Assembly (NCBI GenBank): GCA_964194935.1
Contig: CAXMOL010000119.1
Coordinates: forward strand, 1-33,132
DNA: 33,132 nt
DNA from: JACZWZ01 sp964194935
GTDB taxonomy: Bacteria; Actinomycetota; Acidimicrobiia; Spongiisociales; UBA11373
Reading direction: 5' to 3'
The position numbers and the translations under genes are program-made. Below, piece after piece: positions 24,661 to 32,967 of this stretch. The notes under the pieces are model-generated. The model did not search any database. It was not told where the DNA came from and saw nothing but the letters and a program-made list of their open reading frames with translations. Each line of letters begins with the position of its first letter. The first letter of the stretch is position 1.

Positions 24661-27602
24661 GACAGGAACGCCTCCTGGCCCTGGGGCCATTGCGGACATA
24701 CGAGCCGAACCGCACATCGCTCGCATTGAGGTCCTGGCGTGGCCGGCCACGATTCCCCGGTGATGCCGACTGCTGCTTTCTCCAGGGCTCGGCCGACATC
24801 ATCGATTCGACTCATGTCGAGATTCCGGGTGAGTATCGATTTTGGACGGGTGTTCATGCTGGCCGCAGGAAACCAGTACTCGCCCCCAGCAACCGGCAGG
24901 TCGGTCGTCTGGCGCGTCCCCAAGACGTACAGCCCGAGCTGGATGGATTCGGCCGCATCCGCAACGCTAGGAACGCTCGTCCCGGTCTTGTAGTCCACGA
25001 TGTGGAGAGCGTCCTGGCGCCGTTCGACCCGATCGATCCGTCCGGTCCAGCGAACGCCGGCGAATTCGAAGTCGATCTGCTGTTCGAGTCCGGCAGCGGG
25101 ACCCGAGCCGGGCCACAGCGCGTAGAGACGGGTGATGATGCGGGCGGCCCGCTGCTTCCACGCGTCAGCCCAAGCTTCAACACCAAAGGCACTCGGGTCG
25201 AATATCTCGTCGAGTGCAGTCATGGCCTCGTCGACAGTGGCGTGCTCATCGCCACGGTCCTTGGCGAGTTGCTCGGCCCGCTCGAGTGCAGTGTGGATGA
25301 TGGAGCCCAATTCCTGATATGCCGAGCCGCCGCTGTCGACGCGCAGTCGGCGCTCGAAGGCGTATCGGCGCGGACAGCGCAGGTATGAGTCGGCCTGGCT
25401 TGCCGACAGGGTGGGGTCATCTTCGACCAGTCCTGTGTCGGAGCCGCGATCGAGAATCCCGGCGAACGACATCGGCTCGCGGGGGCGCCAGGAAGAAGAT
25501 GCGGTCAGCATCTCGAGGGACGCGAGTCGGTCGGCGAGGGCGAGGGCCGGATCGGCGACTCGTCGGCGTAACCAGGCCTCGGCCTCTTCGGGCGTGGTTG
25601 GTTCCGACCATGGCGTCGGCGGACGGGCCGCTTCTGCCATGTCTTTTCCGGCCACCAGCGGGATGAACCGACTGGGCACGCCTTCTCCAGTGTCCGATCC
25701 GGTTGAGGTGCATGTCCACACGACCCGGCGCGCGGCTCGGCACATGGCGCTGTAGGCCAGCCGCTTCTCCTCCTGGAGGCGGAACGTGGCATACGCCGAG
25801 TCGTCAGATCCGTGGGTAGGCGATAGGTGCCTGGTACCGAGGAGTGAATCCCGGGGACGAAGGTCCGGAAGGACCTGCTCACGCGCATCAGCGATGAACA
25901 CCGCGTCGAAAGTCATTCCTTTCGATTGGTGCAGCGTCGTGAGCGTGACCCGGTCGATGACGCCTCGGTACTCAAGAAGGGGAGTCGCCTCGAAATCTTC
26001 GGCCTCGCTCATGCGGGTGTAGTCGACCAGCGAGGCCTTCGAATCGCGGTCGGCGAGGCGAGTCAGCGTCTGAGAGAACGAGGCCAGCGCCTTGCGGTCA
26101 TCGATGCGCTTCGGATCATTGACGATATCGGCAAAGACGGCGAGGCTGCTCCACACGCGCCAGAAGCCGGCGGCGGCGGGAAGATCGTTTGCCCACGACG
26201 GATCGCGGAGAAGGCTTGTCAAGTCCTCGCCAACCTCGACGGACTGCAGCGCCTCGTCCCACCCCGAACGCAGCGCCTCACGCTCCGCTTCGCGTGCGGC
26301 TGCCAACGTGAGGCCCACGAGTGGTCCAAGTAGCACTCGGCGCAGAGCGGCTGTTGCATTTGCCCCGGTACCTGTCGCTGCCCGAACCAGATCGAGTATC
26401 GGTCGGATGGCGACGTCGTCGACCAGGCGAGAATCCGGCCGCTCATGGGGAATTCCTCGCCGTTCGAGGGCGCGGGACAACTCGGGCAAGAACCGGCGTT
26501 TGGAGCGGACGAGGACGGCTATGTGTCCATATGGAACGCGATCGCGCAGGTTCATCCGTTGGATTTCGGACGCGATCCAATCGGCTTCCTCGGAATGTTG
26601 GTCAAAGCAATAGGTTTCGACGGTGCCACCACCCGGGGCGGGTTGCATCGGGCCGGCAGCTCCCGGAAGTCCGGCGCCTGCGGTGACCCTGACTGCAGCG
26701 TCGAGGATCGTCGCAGGGACCCGGAACGATGTACCGAGCACGATGCGGCGGGCCGGTGAGTCGGCTTCGTCGCGGAATTGCTCTGGGAAGTCGGCGACAT
26801 TCGATAGCTCGGCGCCGCGGAACGAATACACCGATTGGTATGGATCCCCGGCGACGGTCACGTTGTTCTGGCCCGAAACTCCCGCTACGAGTGCGGCCTG
26901 GGCGACCGTGGTGTCCTGGTACTCGTCGACCAGCAGGTACCGGATCGTGTCGGCAAGTTGGGCTCTGGCGGTGGGGTCTTCCAGGAGCTTTACCGCTTCG
27001 ACTTGAAGCGTTCCGTAGTCGATGCGGCCGCGCTCGATGAGAGTGGCTCGGTATCGCGTGAGAAACCCGGGAAGGCCTCGCCAATCGGCCCGCTTGCGAG
27101 CGGCGATTGAATCCGAGTCCTCCAGCCGCTCGGCGGCTCGGAGCGTGAAGTCGGCGACCTCGTCGGCGAAGGCCCGGTCGCCAATCACAGCGCGAAACAT
27201 CTGAGGCCATTGCGACGGGTCCTCGGTCGCGAGCACCTCTCCGACGAGCTCGATGTGTTCCGGTCCGGTGAGCAGAGATGGCACGGTGCGCCATTCTCCT
27301 GCCGAGCCATGGGCTTCGATAATCCGCATCGCCAATGAGTGAAACGTCGAGGTGGTGATGCCCCCGGTCGATCCGAGCCCAGCTCTGATGCGGTCACGCA
27401 GATCGGCTGCACCGCGGCGAGAGAATGACAGCACCAGGATCTGATGCGGCTGAGCCCTCTCAGATTCGATGAGGAATCGTGCCCGTCGGACGAGGAACTC
27501 CGTCTTGCCCGAACCCGGCCCTCCGACGACCAGTTGCGGGCCGTCGGTGGCAAGGATCTCCCGGTCCCAGTCTTCGGGAGCCAGCACGGTTTCAGAGGTC
27601 AC
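24657..27602 (-). CDS. adnA: AdnA-like UvrD-family helicase with C-terminal Fe-S PD-(D/E)xK nuclease
   Basis: 981 residues from a GTG at 27602. This start is preferred because TAGCGT lies exactly 7 nt upstream, as at nurA; an alternative GTG at 27626 would add 8 residues. Walker A is GGPGSGKTE (27-35). Other motor motifs are VLSFSRRGAADL, LVDEYQDTT, AGDPYQSVYSFRG and TTLHQSKGMTFD. Motif VI, AMCRAARRVVW, is less canonical than in the partner subunit. The nuclease domain shows WTGRIDRVE and IVDYKTG (D870, K872). C743 with C960/C963/C969 form an Fe-S four-Cys set. It overlaps the second helicase-nuclease gene by 4 bases. The pair is the actinobacterial counterpart of RecBCD/AddAB. It is divergent from gdhA. 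Confidence 0.88.
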   Translation of the reverse strand: MTSETVLAPEDWDREILATDGPQLVVGGPGSGKTEFLVRRARFLIESERAQPHQILVLSFSRRGAADLRDRIRAGLGSTGGITTSTFHSLAMRIIEAHGSAGEWRTVPSLLTGPEHIELVGEVLATEDPSQWPQMFRAVIGDRAFADEVADFTLRAAERLEDSDSIAARKRADWRGLPGFLTRYRATLIERGRIDYGTLQVEAVKLLEDPTARAQLADTIRYLLVDEYQDTTVAQAALVAGVSGQNNVTVAGDPYQSVYSFRGAELSNVADFPEQFRDEADSPARRIVLGTSFRVPATILDAAVRVTAGAGLPGAAGPMQPAPGGGTVETYCFDQHSEEADWIASEIQRMNLRDRVPYGHIAVLVRSKRRFLPELSRALERRGIPHERPDSRLVDDVAIRPILDLVRAATGTGANATAALRRVLLGPLVGLTLAAAREAEREALRSGWDEALQSVEVGEDLTSLLRDPSWANDLPAAAGFWRVWSSLAVFADIVNDPKRIDDRKALASFSQTLTRLADRDSKASLVDYTRMSEAEDFEATPLLEYRGVIDRVTLTTLHQSKGMTFDAVFIADAREQVLPDLRPRDSLLGTRHLSPTHGSDDSAYATFRLQEEKRLAYSAMCRAARRVVWTCTSTGSDTGEGVPSRFIPLVAGKDMAEAARPPTPWSEPTTPEEAEAWLRRRVADPALALADRLASLEMLTASSSWRPREPMSFAGILDRGSDTGLVEDDPTLSASQADSYLRCPRRYAFERRLRVDSGGSAYQELGSIIHTALERAEQLAKDRGDEHATVDEAMTALDEIFDPSAFGVEAWADAWKQRAARIITRLYALWPGSGPAAGLEQQIDFEFAGVRWTGRIDRVERRQDALHIVDYKTGTSVPSVADAAESIQLGLYVLGTRQTTDLPVAGGEYWFPAASMNTRPKSILTRNLDMSRIDDVGRALEKAAVGITGESWPATPGPQCERCAVRLVCPQWPQGQEAFLS

Positions 27603-27609
27603 GACCGCC

Positions 27610-27615
27610 ACGCTA
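27610..27615 (-). promoter_or_regulatory. leaderless -10 box (TAGCGT) for adnA-adnB-plsY
   Basis: On the minus strand TAGCGT is followed by 7 nt and GTG at 27602. The same hexamer occurs 6 nt before the SNase lipoprotein start, and no Shine-Dalgarno precedes either GTG. This decides between the two candidate adnA starts. Confidence 0.4.
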
Positions 27616-27704
27616 CCCAAGCGCACTGACAGGTCTCAGAGGGCCTCGGGGTCGGATCGGCTCTGTTGCGTTAGATTTACCGGCGCCACTTTAAGGGAGG
27701 TCCG

Positions 27705-28988
27705 TTGCAAAAAGACGTTCTAGACGACGTCATGCGCGAATGGGATTCTCCGCTGTACGCGGAAGCCGTCGCCACCTTCAACCGTGTGGCCGAACTCATG
27801 CACCTCGATGAGAACGTGGCCGAGCGGCTTCGAGTACCGCAGCGGGCGATGGTTGTCACCTTTCCATATCGCCGCGATAAGTACTCCGAGGTCGACAGTC
27901 TTTTCGGCTACCGGGTCCAGCATGTGCTCACGATGGGTCCGACCAAGGGGGGCATCCGGTTTGCTCCTGATGTAAACCTCGGTGAGGTGGCCGCGCTTGC
28001 GATGTTGATGACGTGGAAATGCGCCATCGTCGGCTTGCCGTTTGGTGGAGCAAAGGGCGGGGTTCGAGTCGATCCGTACGAACTGTCTCGTGCGGAGAAG
28101 CAGCGAGTCACTCGTCGCTATACCGCCGAGATCATCAACTTCATCGGGCCTAACAAGGACATTCCTGCGCCAGATATGGGGACCGACGAACAGGTGATGG
28201 CCTGGATCATGGATACCTACAGCCAGCAAGTTGGACATTCCGTGCCGGCCGTTGTCACCGGCAAACCTCCCGCGCTTGGTGGTTCGGTGGCGCGGCGAGA
28301 AGCGACCGGGCGCGGCTTGGTAAGTCTGCTTCCGATGGCTGCGCTGCAGCGAGGCCTCAACGTTGATGGTGCCCGCGTAGTGATACATGGGTTTGGCAAT
28401 GTCGGCAAATACGCCGCACTGGCGGCCAGCGAACTGGGTTGCAAGGTGGTGGCAATTTCCGACCACACCGGGGGCTTTCTAAACGAGGCCGGCATCGATA
28501 TTCCCGAGGCGATTGCGTATATCGAGCAAAACAGGGTGCTCGAGGGCTTCGGTGGCGCAGATCCCATTACCAACGAGGATCTCTTCAAGGTCGACTGTGA
28601 CGTGCTGATCCCGGCGGCGATCGGTGGCGTGATCACACCGGAGGTCGCTGAGGGTATGACCGCCAAGGTGATGCTCGAAGGCGCCAACGGACCGACATTG
28701 AGTAGTGCCGACTCGATCCTCAACGACAAGGGCGTATTCGTTGTCCCCGATGTTTTGGCCAACGCGGGCGGGGTGACGGTCTCCTACTTCGAGTGGGTCC
28801 AGGACCTCCAGAACTACTTCTGGTCCGAGACCGAGATCGTCGGAAGGTTGCGCGAGATCATGGGTCGTTCCTTCAACGACGTGATGGCGGTGGCTGAACG
28901 AGAGAAGGTCGATATGCGCACCGCTGCCCTGATGAAGGGGATAAGGCGAGTGTCGGATGCGAAGCTGGCTCGGGGAGTCTTCCCCTAA
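27705..28988 (+). CDS. gdhA: glutamate dehydrogenase (Glu/Leu/Phe/Val dehydrogenase family)
   Basis: 427 residues, the length of the hexameric GudB/RocG-like NAD-type enzymes. It interconverts glutamate with 2-oxoglutarate and ammonia. Substrate-site motifs are GPTKGGIRF (K81), FGGAKGGV (K117, the catalytic-type lysine) and PAPDMGTDEQVMAW (D157). VTGKPPALGGSVARREATGRG spans about 240-260 of the linker to the Rossmann domain, whose dinucleotide loop is GFGNVG. The N- and C-termini are complete. The TTG start is well supported by AAGGGAGG seven to eight nt upstream. TAGATT at 27672-27677 is a possible -10. The promoter is shared with divergent adnA within 102 bp. This is the last clearly core gene before the repeat-rich accessory region. 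Confidence 0.92.
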   Translation: MQKDVLDDVMREWDSPLYAEAVATFNRVAELMHLDENVAERLRVPQRAMVVTFPYRRDKYSEVDSLFGYRVQHVLTMGPTKGGIRFAPDVNLGEVAALAMLMTWKCAIVGLPFGGAKGGVRVDPYELSRAEKQRVTRRYTAEIINFIGPNKDIPAPDMGTDEQVMAWIMDTYSQQVGHSVPAVVTGKPPALGGSVARREATGRGLVSLLPMAALQRGLNVDGARVVIHGFGNVGKYAALAASELGCKVVAISDHTGGFLNEAGIDIPEAIAYIEQNRVLEGFGGADPITNEDLFKVDCDVLIPAAIGGVITPEVAEGMTAKVMLEGANGPTLSSADSILNDKGVFVVPDVLANAGGVTVSYFEWVQDLQNYFWSETEIVGRLREIMGRSFNDVMAVAEREKVDMRTAALMKGIRRVSDAKLARGVFP

Positions 28989-29010
28989 TCCTGACCAGTC
29001 ATTCTGCCCT

Positions 29011-29055
29011 GTCTGGTGTCAGCACGCTGGCTGATGCGGGGGTGATGTCCTCAGG
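29011..29055 (+). repeat. intergenic repeat copy F (diverged, 5-nt internal deletion)
   Basis: TCTGGTG at the 5' side, then GCACGCTGG, GATGCGGGGG and TGATGTCCTCAGG. It aligns to copies C and D over its length, with about five bases of the TTTACG segment missing and 21 of 28 matches to copy D from GCAC onward. It lies between gdhA and the cupin gene. A possible -10 (TAGGTT, 29057-29062) begins just after it. Confidence 0.55.
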
Positions 29056-29088
29056 CTAGGTTTTCTCACCACGGTTCCTGGGAGGGGT

Positions 29089-29670
29089 ATGAGCGCTTTT
29101 GACAAGGATGAGTTTGTGTCTGCCTGTATGGATGTCGTCCGCTCGGGTGACCGGCCTCAATCAGCGGTGAAAGAGATCGTTGAGCGGTCGATATCGAATG
29201 TTTCGGCTATCGAGAAGGAACTGGGCGATACCACCAGCGGGCCGATGTTGACGGTGTGGCACCAATCAGACGCCCTGACTGTGCTCCATATCGTGTGGCC
29301 GCCGGAGGTGGAACTTTTGGCCCATGACCACAACATGTGGGCGGTGATCGGCGTCTACGGCGGCCGCGAGGACAATCAGTTCTACCGCCGTCGACCGGAC
29401 GGCCGCATTGAACCGAATACGGGCAAGACAATCACATCAGGCGACGCTGTGGCGCTTGGATCCGATGTGGTGCATTCGGTTACCAACCCGACTCGTGAGT
29501 GGACTGCCGCGCTTCATGTCTATGGCGGTGAGTTCTTTGCGACACCGCGCACGATGTGGGATGCGAACACTCACGAACCGATGCCGTTTGACGCGGAGTT
29601 CACCAAACAGATCCTGGAAGCTGCCGCCGACCGAGCAAGGCTGGCAGACACACCCGGCGGGCGGCCCTGA
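29089..29670 (+). CDS. cupin-fold putative metal-dependent enzyme, cysteine-dioxygenase-like
   Basis: 193 residues. A helical N-terminus (1-50) precedes a double-stranded beta-helix. HDHNMWAVIGVYGGRED (79-95) gives H79, H81 and acidic E94, and VVHSVTNP supplies H129: an H-x-H...E...H metal site of the type seen in the cysteine-dioxygenase-like superfamily. ALHVYGGEFF (H143) follows. It resembles the conserved proteins once described as predicted metal-dependent enzymes of the double-stranded beta-helix superfamily. Substrate is unknown, with thiol oxidation a family-based guess. GGGAGGGG lies directly upstream of the ATG. It sits between repeat copies F and A, the first unit of the repeat-bounded array. 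Confidence 0.75.
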   Translation: MSAFDKDEFVSACMDVVRSGDRPQSAVKEIVERSISNVSAIEKELGDTTSGPMLTVWHQSDALTVLHIVWPPEVELLAHDHNMWAVIGVYGGREDNQFYRRRPDGRIEPNTGKTITSGDAVALGSDVVHSVTNPTREWTAALHVYGGEFFATPRTMWDANTHEPMPFDAEFTKQILEAAADRARLADTPGGRP

Positions 29671-29687
29671 GGCAGCGTCGGGCGAAT

Positions 29688-29739
29688 CCTCGGGGCACAT
29701 TTACGAGCAGTGGGGGATGGCACGGCGATGTCACTCAGG
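29688..29739 (+). repeat. intergenic repeat copy A
   Basis: Contains ACATTTACG, AGCA, GTGGGGGATG, then GGCACGGCGATGTC. It is identical to copy B over 27 bases (29693-29719 versus 31244-31270). It lies 18 bp after the cupin stop and about 80 bp before the propeller gene. Confidence 0.85.
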
Positions 29740-29740
29740 A

Positions 29741-29760
29741 CCGGTAACAACCATTACCGG
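29741..29760. other. short palindrome after repeat copy A
   Basis: CCGGTAA and TTACCGG form a perfect 7-bp inverted repeat around CAACCA, one base after copy A. It may be a terminator without a U-tract, an operator, or part of a composite recombination site. No equivalent follows copies B, C or D. Confidence 0.4.
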
Positions 29761-29821
29761 ACACTGGCTGCGCCGTTTGATGCTTCGCTAGCCTCCCGAG
29801 GGGAGGGGGTTCGTCGAGTCG

Positions 29822-31201
29822 ATGGACCTGCGGTCGTATTCGATGAGAAGCACACTTGGATGGCTGTTCGCTCTCTTGCTCGTATTGGGTGCCTGTTCCT
29901 CAGTGGCCAGCAGTAAGGGCTTGGCAGCCTCGGTCGACCGCGCAGATGGCCTGGCATCAACTCCGCCGCCAGAAGCGGCCGAGATCCTCGAAGAGGAGAT
30001 CGCGGCTCTAAGCGGCCGCCTCCCCCGGGAGGCACCGCTGCCGATTGGGTGGTCGCGTATCCCGCACGACGAAGCAGTCTTCGGTGACGAGGGCGGTGAG
30101 GAAATGTGGAGTGTGGTCTCCGGCGGTCCCGGCCTGGTGGCGGTCGGAATCTCTCGCGGAGACGACACCGATGCCGCGGTGTGGACTTCTGTCGATGGGA
30201 TCACTTGGTCCCGGGTCCCCCACGACATGGACGTTTTTGGTGAGGCCGAGATGCGAAGTGTGACGGTCGGAGGCCCCGGCCTCGTGGCCGTCGGCCAAGA
30301 AGGCACCGGCTACACCGACGAAGGCCGCCCAGGTCACCGGGATGCAGCGGTGTGGACGTCTGTTTATGGGATCGTCTGGTCCCGGGTCCCCCACGACATG
30401 GACGTTTTTGGTGGGGGCGTGATGCGAAGCGTGACCGCCGGAGGCCCCGGCCTCGTGGCCGTCGGCCAAGAAGGCACCGGCTACACCGACGAAGGCCGCC
30501 CAGGTCACCGGGATGCAGCGGTGTGGACCTCTGTTGATGGGATCACTTGGTCGAGAGTCCCCGACGACGAAGCTGTCTTCGGAGGGCCAAGCAACCAATC
30601 GATGGTCAGCGTCACAGTCGGCGGCCCCGGTCTAGTCGCCGTCGGATGGGACGACACCAACGCCGCCGTATGGACCTCTGTCGATGGGATCACCTGGTCC
30701 CGAGTCCCACACGACGAATCAGTATTCGGTTTTGTCGGCAGACCTTCGATGGTCAGCGTCACTGCCGGAGGCCCCGGTCTAGTCGCCGTCGGATCCGACA
30801 ACTCCGACGCCGCGGTATGGACCTCTATTGATGGGATCACCTGGTCCCGCATCCTCGACCACCAAGACGTCTTCGGCGAGCCGGGCCTGCTGCGGATGAC
30901 TGCTGTCACCGCCACAGAGTCGGGCCTCGTGGCAGTCGGTTTCGAAAAACCGGTGCCGCTAACAGGGATCCTGGCTTCCGAAGAACCTCAGGGGGAGATA
31001 GCGACGGTATGGACATCTACTGGTGGGATCACTTGGACACGAGTCTCCCACCAAGGGACGGCTTACGGCTCGCCGGACAACCAGGAGATGTTGAGCGTGA
31101 CGGTATGGGGATCCGGTCTGGTGGCAGTCGGACAAGTAGGAGCGGAGTTCCACGACTTCTACGACAGCCTTCATGCGGCGGTATGGGTGACGACGCCTTA
31201 G
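29822..31201 (+). CDS. secreted lipoprotein with seven propeller-like repeats
   Basis: 459 residues. The signal peptide ends in lipobox LGAC (Cys25). After a linker, seven repeats of about 48-65 residues begin near residue 76. Each has W-S/T-R near its start, then VFG/AYG, SVT, GLVAVG and, except in the last, VWTS-x2-GIT. Seven such Trp-bearing sheets with Asp-box-like turns suggest a seven-bladed beta-propeller on the outer face of the membrane. Repeats 2 and 3 are nearly identical in DNA (171-bp period), a recent duplication. The ligand is unknown. The start ATG at 29822 follows GGGGAGGGGG, and an in-frame ATG at 29843 is an alternative. TAGCCT at 29789-29794 may be the -10. It is flanked by repeat copies A and B. 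Confidence 0.75.
   Translation: MDLRSYSMRSTLGWLFALLLVLGACSSVASSKGLAASVDRADGLASTPPPEAAEILEEEIAALSGRLPREAPLPIGWSRIPHDEAVFGDEGGEEMWSVVSGGPGLVAVGISRGDDTDAAVWTSVDGITWSRVPHDMDVFGEAEMRSVTVGGPGLVAVGQEGTGYTDEGRPGHRDAAVWTSVYGIVWSRVPHDMDVFGGGVMRSVTAGGPGLVAVGQEGTGYTDEGRPGHRDAAVWTSVDGITWSRVPDDEAVFGGPSNQSMVSVTVGGPGLVAVGWDDTNAAVWTSVDGITWSRVPHDESVFGFVGRPSMVSVTAGGPGLVAVGSDNSDAAVWTSIDGITWSRILDHQDVFGEPGLLRMTAVTATESGLVAVGFEKPVPLTGILASEEPQGEIATVWTSTGGITWTRVSHQGTAYGSPDNQEMLSVTVWGSGLVAVGQVGAEFHDFYDSLHAAVWVTTP
30206..30547 (+). repeat. tandem 171-bp in-frame duplication inside the propeller lipoprotein
   Basis: Two adjacent 171-bp units (30206-30376 and 30377-30547) each encode one 57-residue blade starting WSRVPHDMDVFG. 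They differ at only a few bases, mostly in the GEAE/GGGV stretch and the DGIT/YGIV end, whereas the other blades are strongly diverged. This points to recent blade duplication or gene conversion. Confidence 0.85.
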
Positions 31202-31238
31202 GACGCCCGGGGTCACGTTTCCGGCTGCCTGGAAGATT

Positions 31239-31288
31239 CTTCAGGGCACATTTACGAGCAGTGGGGGATGCGACGGCAAGCTCCTCTG
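31239..31288 (+). repeat. intergenic repeat copy B
   Basis: The ACATTTACG / AGCA / GTGGGGGATG core is identical to copy A through 27 bases; downstream it diverges to CGACGGCAAGCTCC. GAGC and GCTC flank the core and could pair. It lies 37 bp after the propeller stop. Confidence 0.85.
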
Positions 31289-31320
31289 ACCCTTATCCAC
31301 CCAGTTGGGCTCATGTAACC

Positions 31321-31359
31321 TTTTTGAACCCTTGGGGATGGTGGGGTGATGTCTCTCGG
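31321..31359 (+). repeat. intergenic repeat copy E (diverged)
   Basis: TTTTTGAACCC, TTGGGGATGG and TGGGGTGATGTC match copy D at 26 of 33 positions without gaps. It lies about 80 bp after copy B in the same orientation, with no gene between. It may mark a collapsed or decayed unit. Confidence 0.5.
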
Positions 31360-31406
31360 CGCCTACACGCCTTCAGACGACACGAGGCGGGGAACCCAGC
31401 TGTCGA

Positions 31407-31928
31407 CTAGTTGAACACGCAGTCGCCTAGGCCGAGTTCCACGGACCGGGCGTTGAGATCCTCGAACGGGGGTCCGCTGGCCAATTGTGTCCGGGCTGCT
31501 TCCGCGGATTCCGATGCGGCGACGAGAACGGCCCATTCATCATTGAACCGCTGCTCGATGTCATCCCAAAGCGTGACGATGGCTTCGGCGTCGGATGGTC
31601 GCTCCAAGGCGCGAAGGTTGCTCACCATCGCTTGTGGGATACCCAGTAGGTCTGCTTCGAGGTCGGCAAAGAGCGCGTAGAGCCCCATCAGTTCCTCATC
31701 GGTGGGATCCTCGCCGATAGTCGGCAGGTACGAGGCAAAGACCGGTGCGATAACCGCATCCGTCCGCTGGACGGCATCGGCGCAGATTGCGTTCGCGTCT
31801 TCCAGGTAATCGTCGAGGCCGACACTCGAACCTCCGCAGCTCGCGAACACGAGGACACCGCTGATCAGCATCGCTGTGGAACGCAGCCAGCTCCTCCGAC
31901 GTGGTCCAGGTCTACGGACTCGACCCAT
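31407..31928 (-). CDS. small predicted lipoprotein of unknown function
   Basis: 173 residues from the second ATG (31928), because GGAGG lies 6 nt before it, whereas the first ATG at 31934 abuts the GGAGG. The N-terminus is a basic stretch (GRVRRPGPRRRSW), a hydrophobic helix and a lipobox-like FASC with Cys31. The mature part is helical, acidic and Ala-rich, with an isolated Cys in DANAICADAVQ and another in the C-terminal GLGDCVFN that could form a disulfide. I do not recognise a family. The gene faces opposite to the two genes before it, yet the flanking repeats keep the same orientation. Confidence 0.65.
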   Translation of the reverse strand: MGRVRRPGPRRRSWLRSTAMLISGVLVFASCGGSSVGLDDYLEDANAICADAVQRTDAVIAPVFASYLPTIGEDPTDEELMGLYALFADLEADLLGIPQAMVSNLRALERPSDAEAIVTLWDDIEQRFNDEWAVLVAASESAEAARTQLASGPPFEDLNARSVELGLGDCVFN

Positions 31929-32025
31929 GCTCATCCTCCGAATCGACTACCGGATAGACGACCAGCTCAGCTCGATGGGTGACAGCGGATCTGAAACAGC
32001 AGCACGGTGACTGGGCTCCACATCG

Positions 32026-32075
32026 CTCTGGTGACATTTACGCACCGTGGGGGATGCTGCGGTGCTGTTTCCTGG
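32026..32075 (+). repeat. intergenic repeat copy C
   Basis: CTCTGGTG, ACATTTACG, CACC, GTGGGGGATG, CTGCGGTGC. It shares an exact 25-base core with copy D (32032-32056 versus 32975-32999). GCACCG and CGGTGC give a perfect 6-bp stem with TGGGGGATGCTG in the loop. Confidence 0.85.
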
Positions 32076-32094
32076 GCGTACACATGTGCCGTTA

Positions 32095-32916
32095 CTAGGT
32101 CTTGGTTGCCAGCACCGACCACATCAGCGGTAGTCGCTCGCGTCCCGCGGCCAACCGGAACTGCCCGTCTTTACCGAGCTGATTGATGGGTCCGGCTGGC
32201 CATTCGAGAGAGTCGTACTCCTCGATCTTGTCGATACGCAAGCCGGCGTTGATGAGCGCCTGGAGTACTTCGGCCATCCCGTGGTTCCAGGTGTAGGTCA
32301 CGGGACTACTCAGCTGCCCGTCGCCGGCATATGTTTCGTCCTCCGAATACTCCAGTGGCTTCGACTGCTCAAAATATGGGTGCGTGATGACTAGCAAGTC
32401 GTCGTCTCGTTCGTCGTCGAGGGCCCACACGATGGGATGACACTCCCTCATGTAGAAGAAGCCACCCTTTTCGAGAAAGGACGAGACAACGTCGGCCCAC
32501 CCCTGAATGTCGGGCAGCCAGCAGATCGCCCCAACCCCGGTGTAGACGACATCAAAGGTCTCGGGTAGGACCTGTGGAGCGTCGTATAACTCGGAGACAA
32601 CGAACCGGCCCTGTGTTCCACATTCCGTACTGAACCGTCGGGCTGCCTCGATCGACTTGGGCGAAAGGTCAACCCCGGTGACCTCCGCTCCGAGACGAGC
32701 GAGGCCCAGCGTGTCGGCTCCGATGTGACATTGAAGGTGAATCAGACGCTTGCCGGACAGATCCGGCATCCTCTCAGCGTCAAACGAAACCACCTCACCC
32801 ACGAAGCTGGGGTCGTCAACGAATCGATCTAACCCGTACATCTCGGATCCGTAGTGGCTTTCGACACGTGAATCCCAATTGGCCCTGTTGGCTTCTAGGT
32901 ACTCGTCGAGGGGCAT
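32095..32916 (-). CDS. class I SAM-dependent methyltransferase
   Basis: 273 residues from the ATG at 32916 (MPLDEYLEANRANWDSRVES). A longer open frame upstream would run through repeat copy D and adds no recognisable sequence. Motif I is LIHLQCHIGADTLGLARLGA (59-78), with the acidic end of the second strand at VTGVDLSPKSIEAARR. A later VDVVYTGVGAICWLPD-like segment carries motif IV. It resembles UbiE/Tam-like small-molecule methyltransferases, but the substrate is not predictable. It is cytoplasmic, with no signal peptide. The ribosome site is weak (AAGGGG about 15 nt upstream). Repeat copies C and D lie on either side. Confidence 0.85.
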   Translation of the reverse strand: MPLDEYLEANRANWDSRVESHYGSEMYGLDRFVDDPSFVGEVVSFDAERMPDLSGKRLIHLQCHIGADTLGLARLGAEVTGVDLSPKSIEAARRFSTECGTQGRFVVSELYDAPQVLPETFDVVYTGVGAICWLPDIQGWADVVSSFLEKGGFFYMRECHPIVWALDDERDDDLLVITHPYFEQSKPLEYSEDETYAGDGQLSSPVTYTWNHGMAEVLQALINAGLRIDKIEEYDSLEWPAGPINQLGKDGQFRLAAGRERLPLMWSVLATKT

Positions 32917-32967
32917 CACCTGAGTATGGCGGCCCCTTAGGGCCAAGGAAGGCAGGCTGGCAACATT

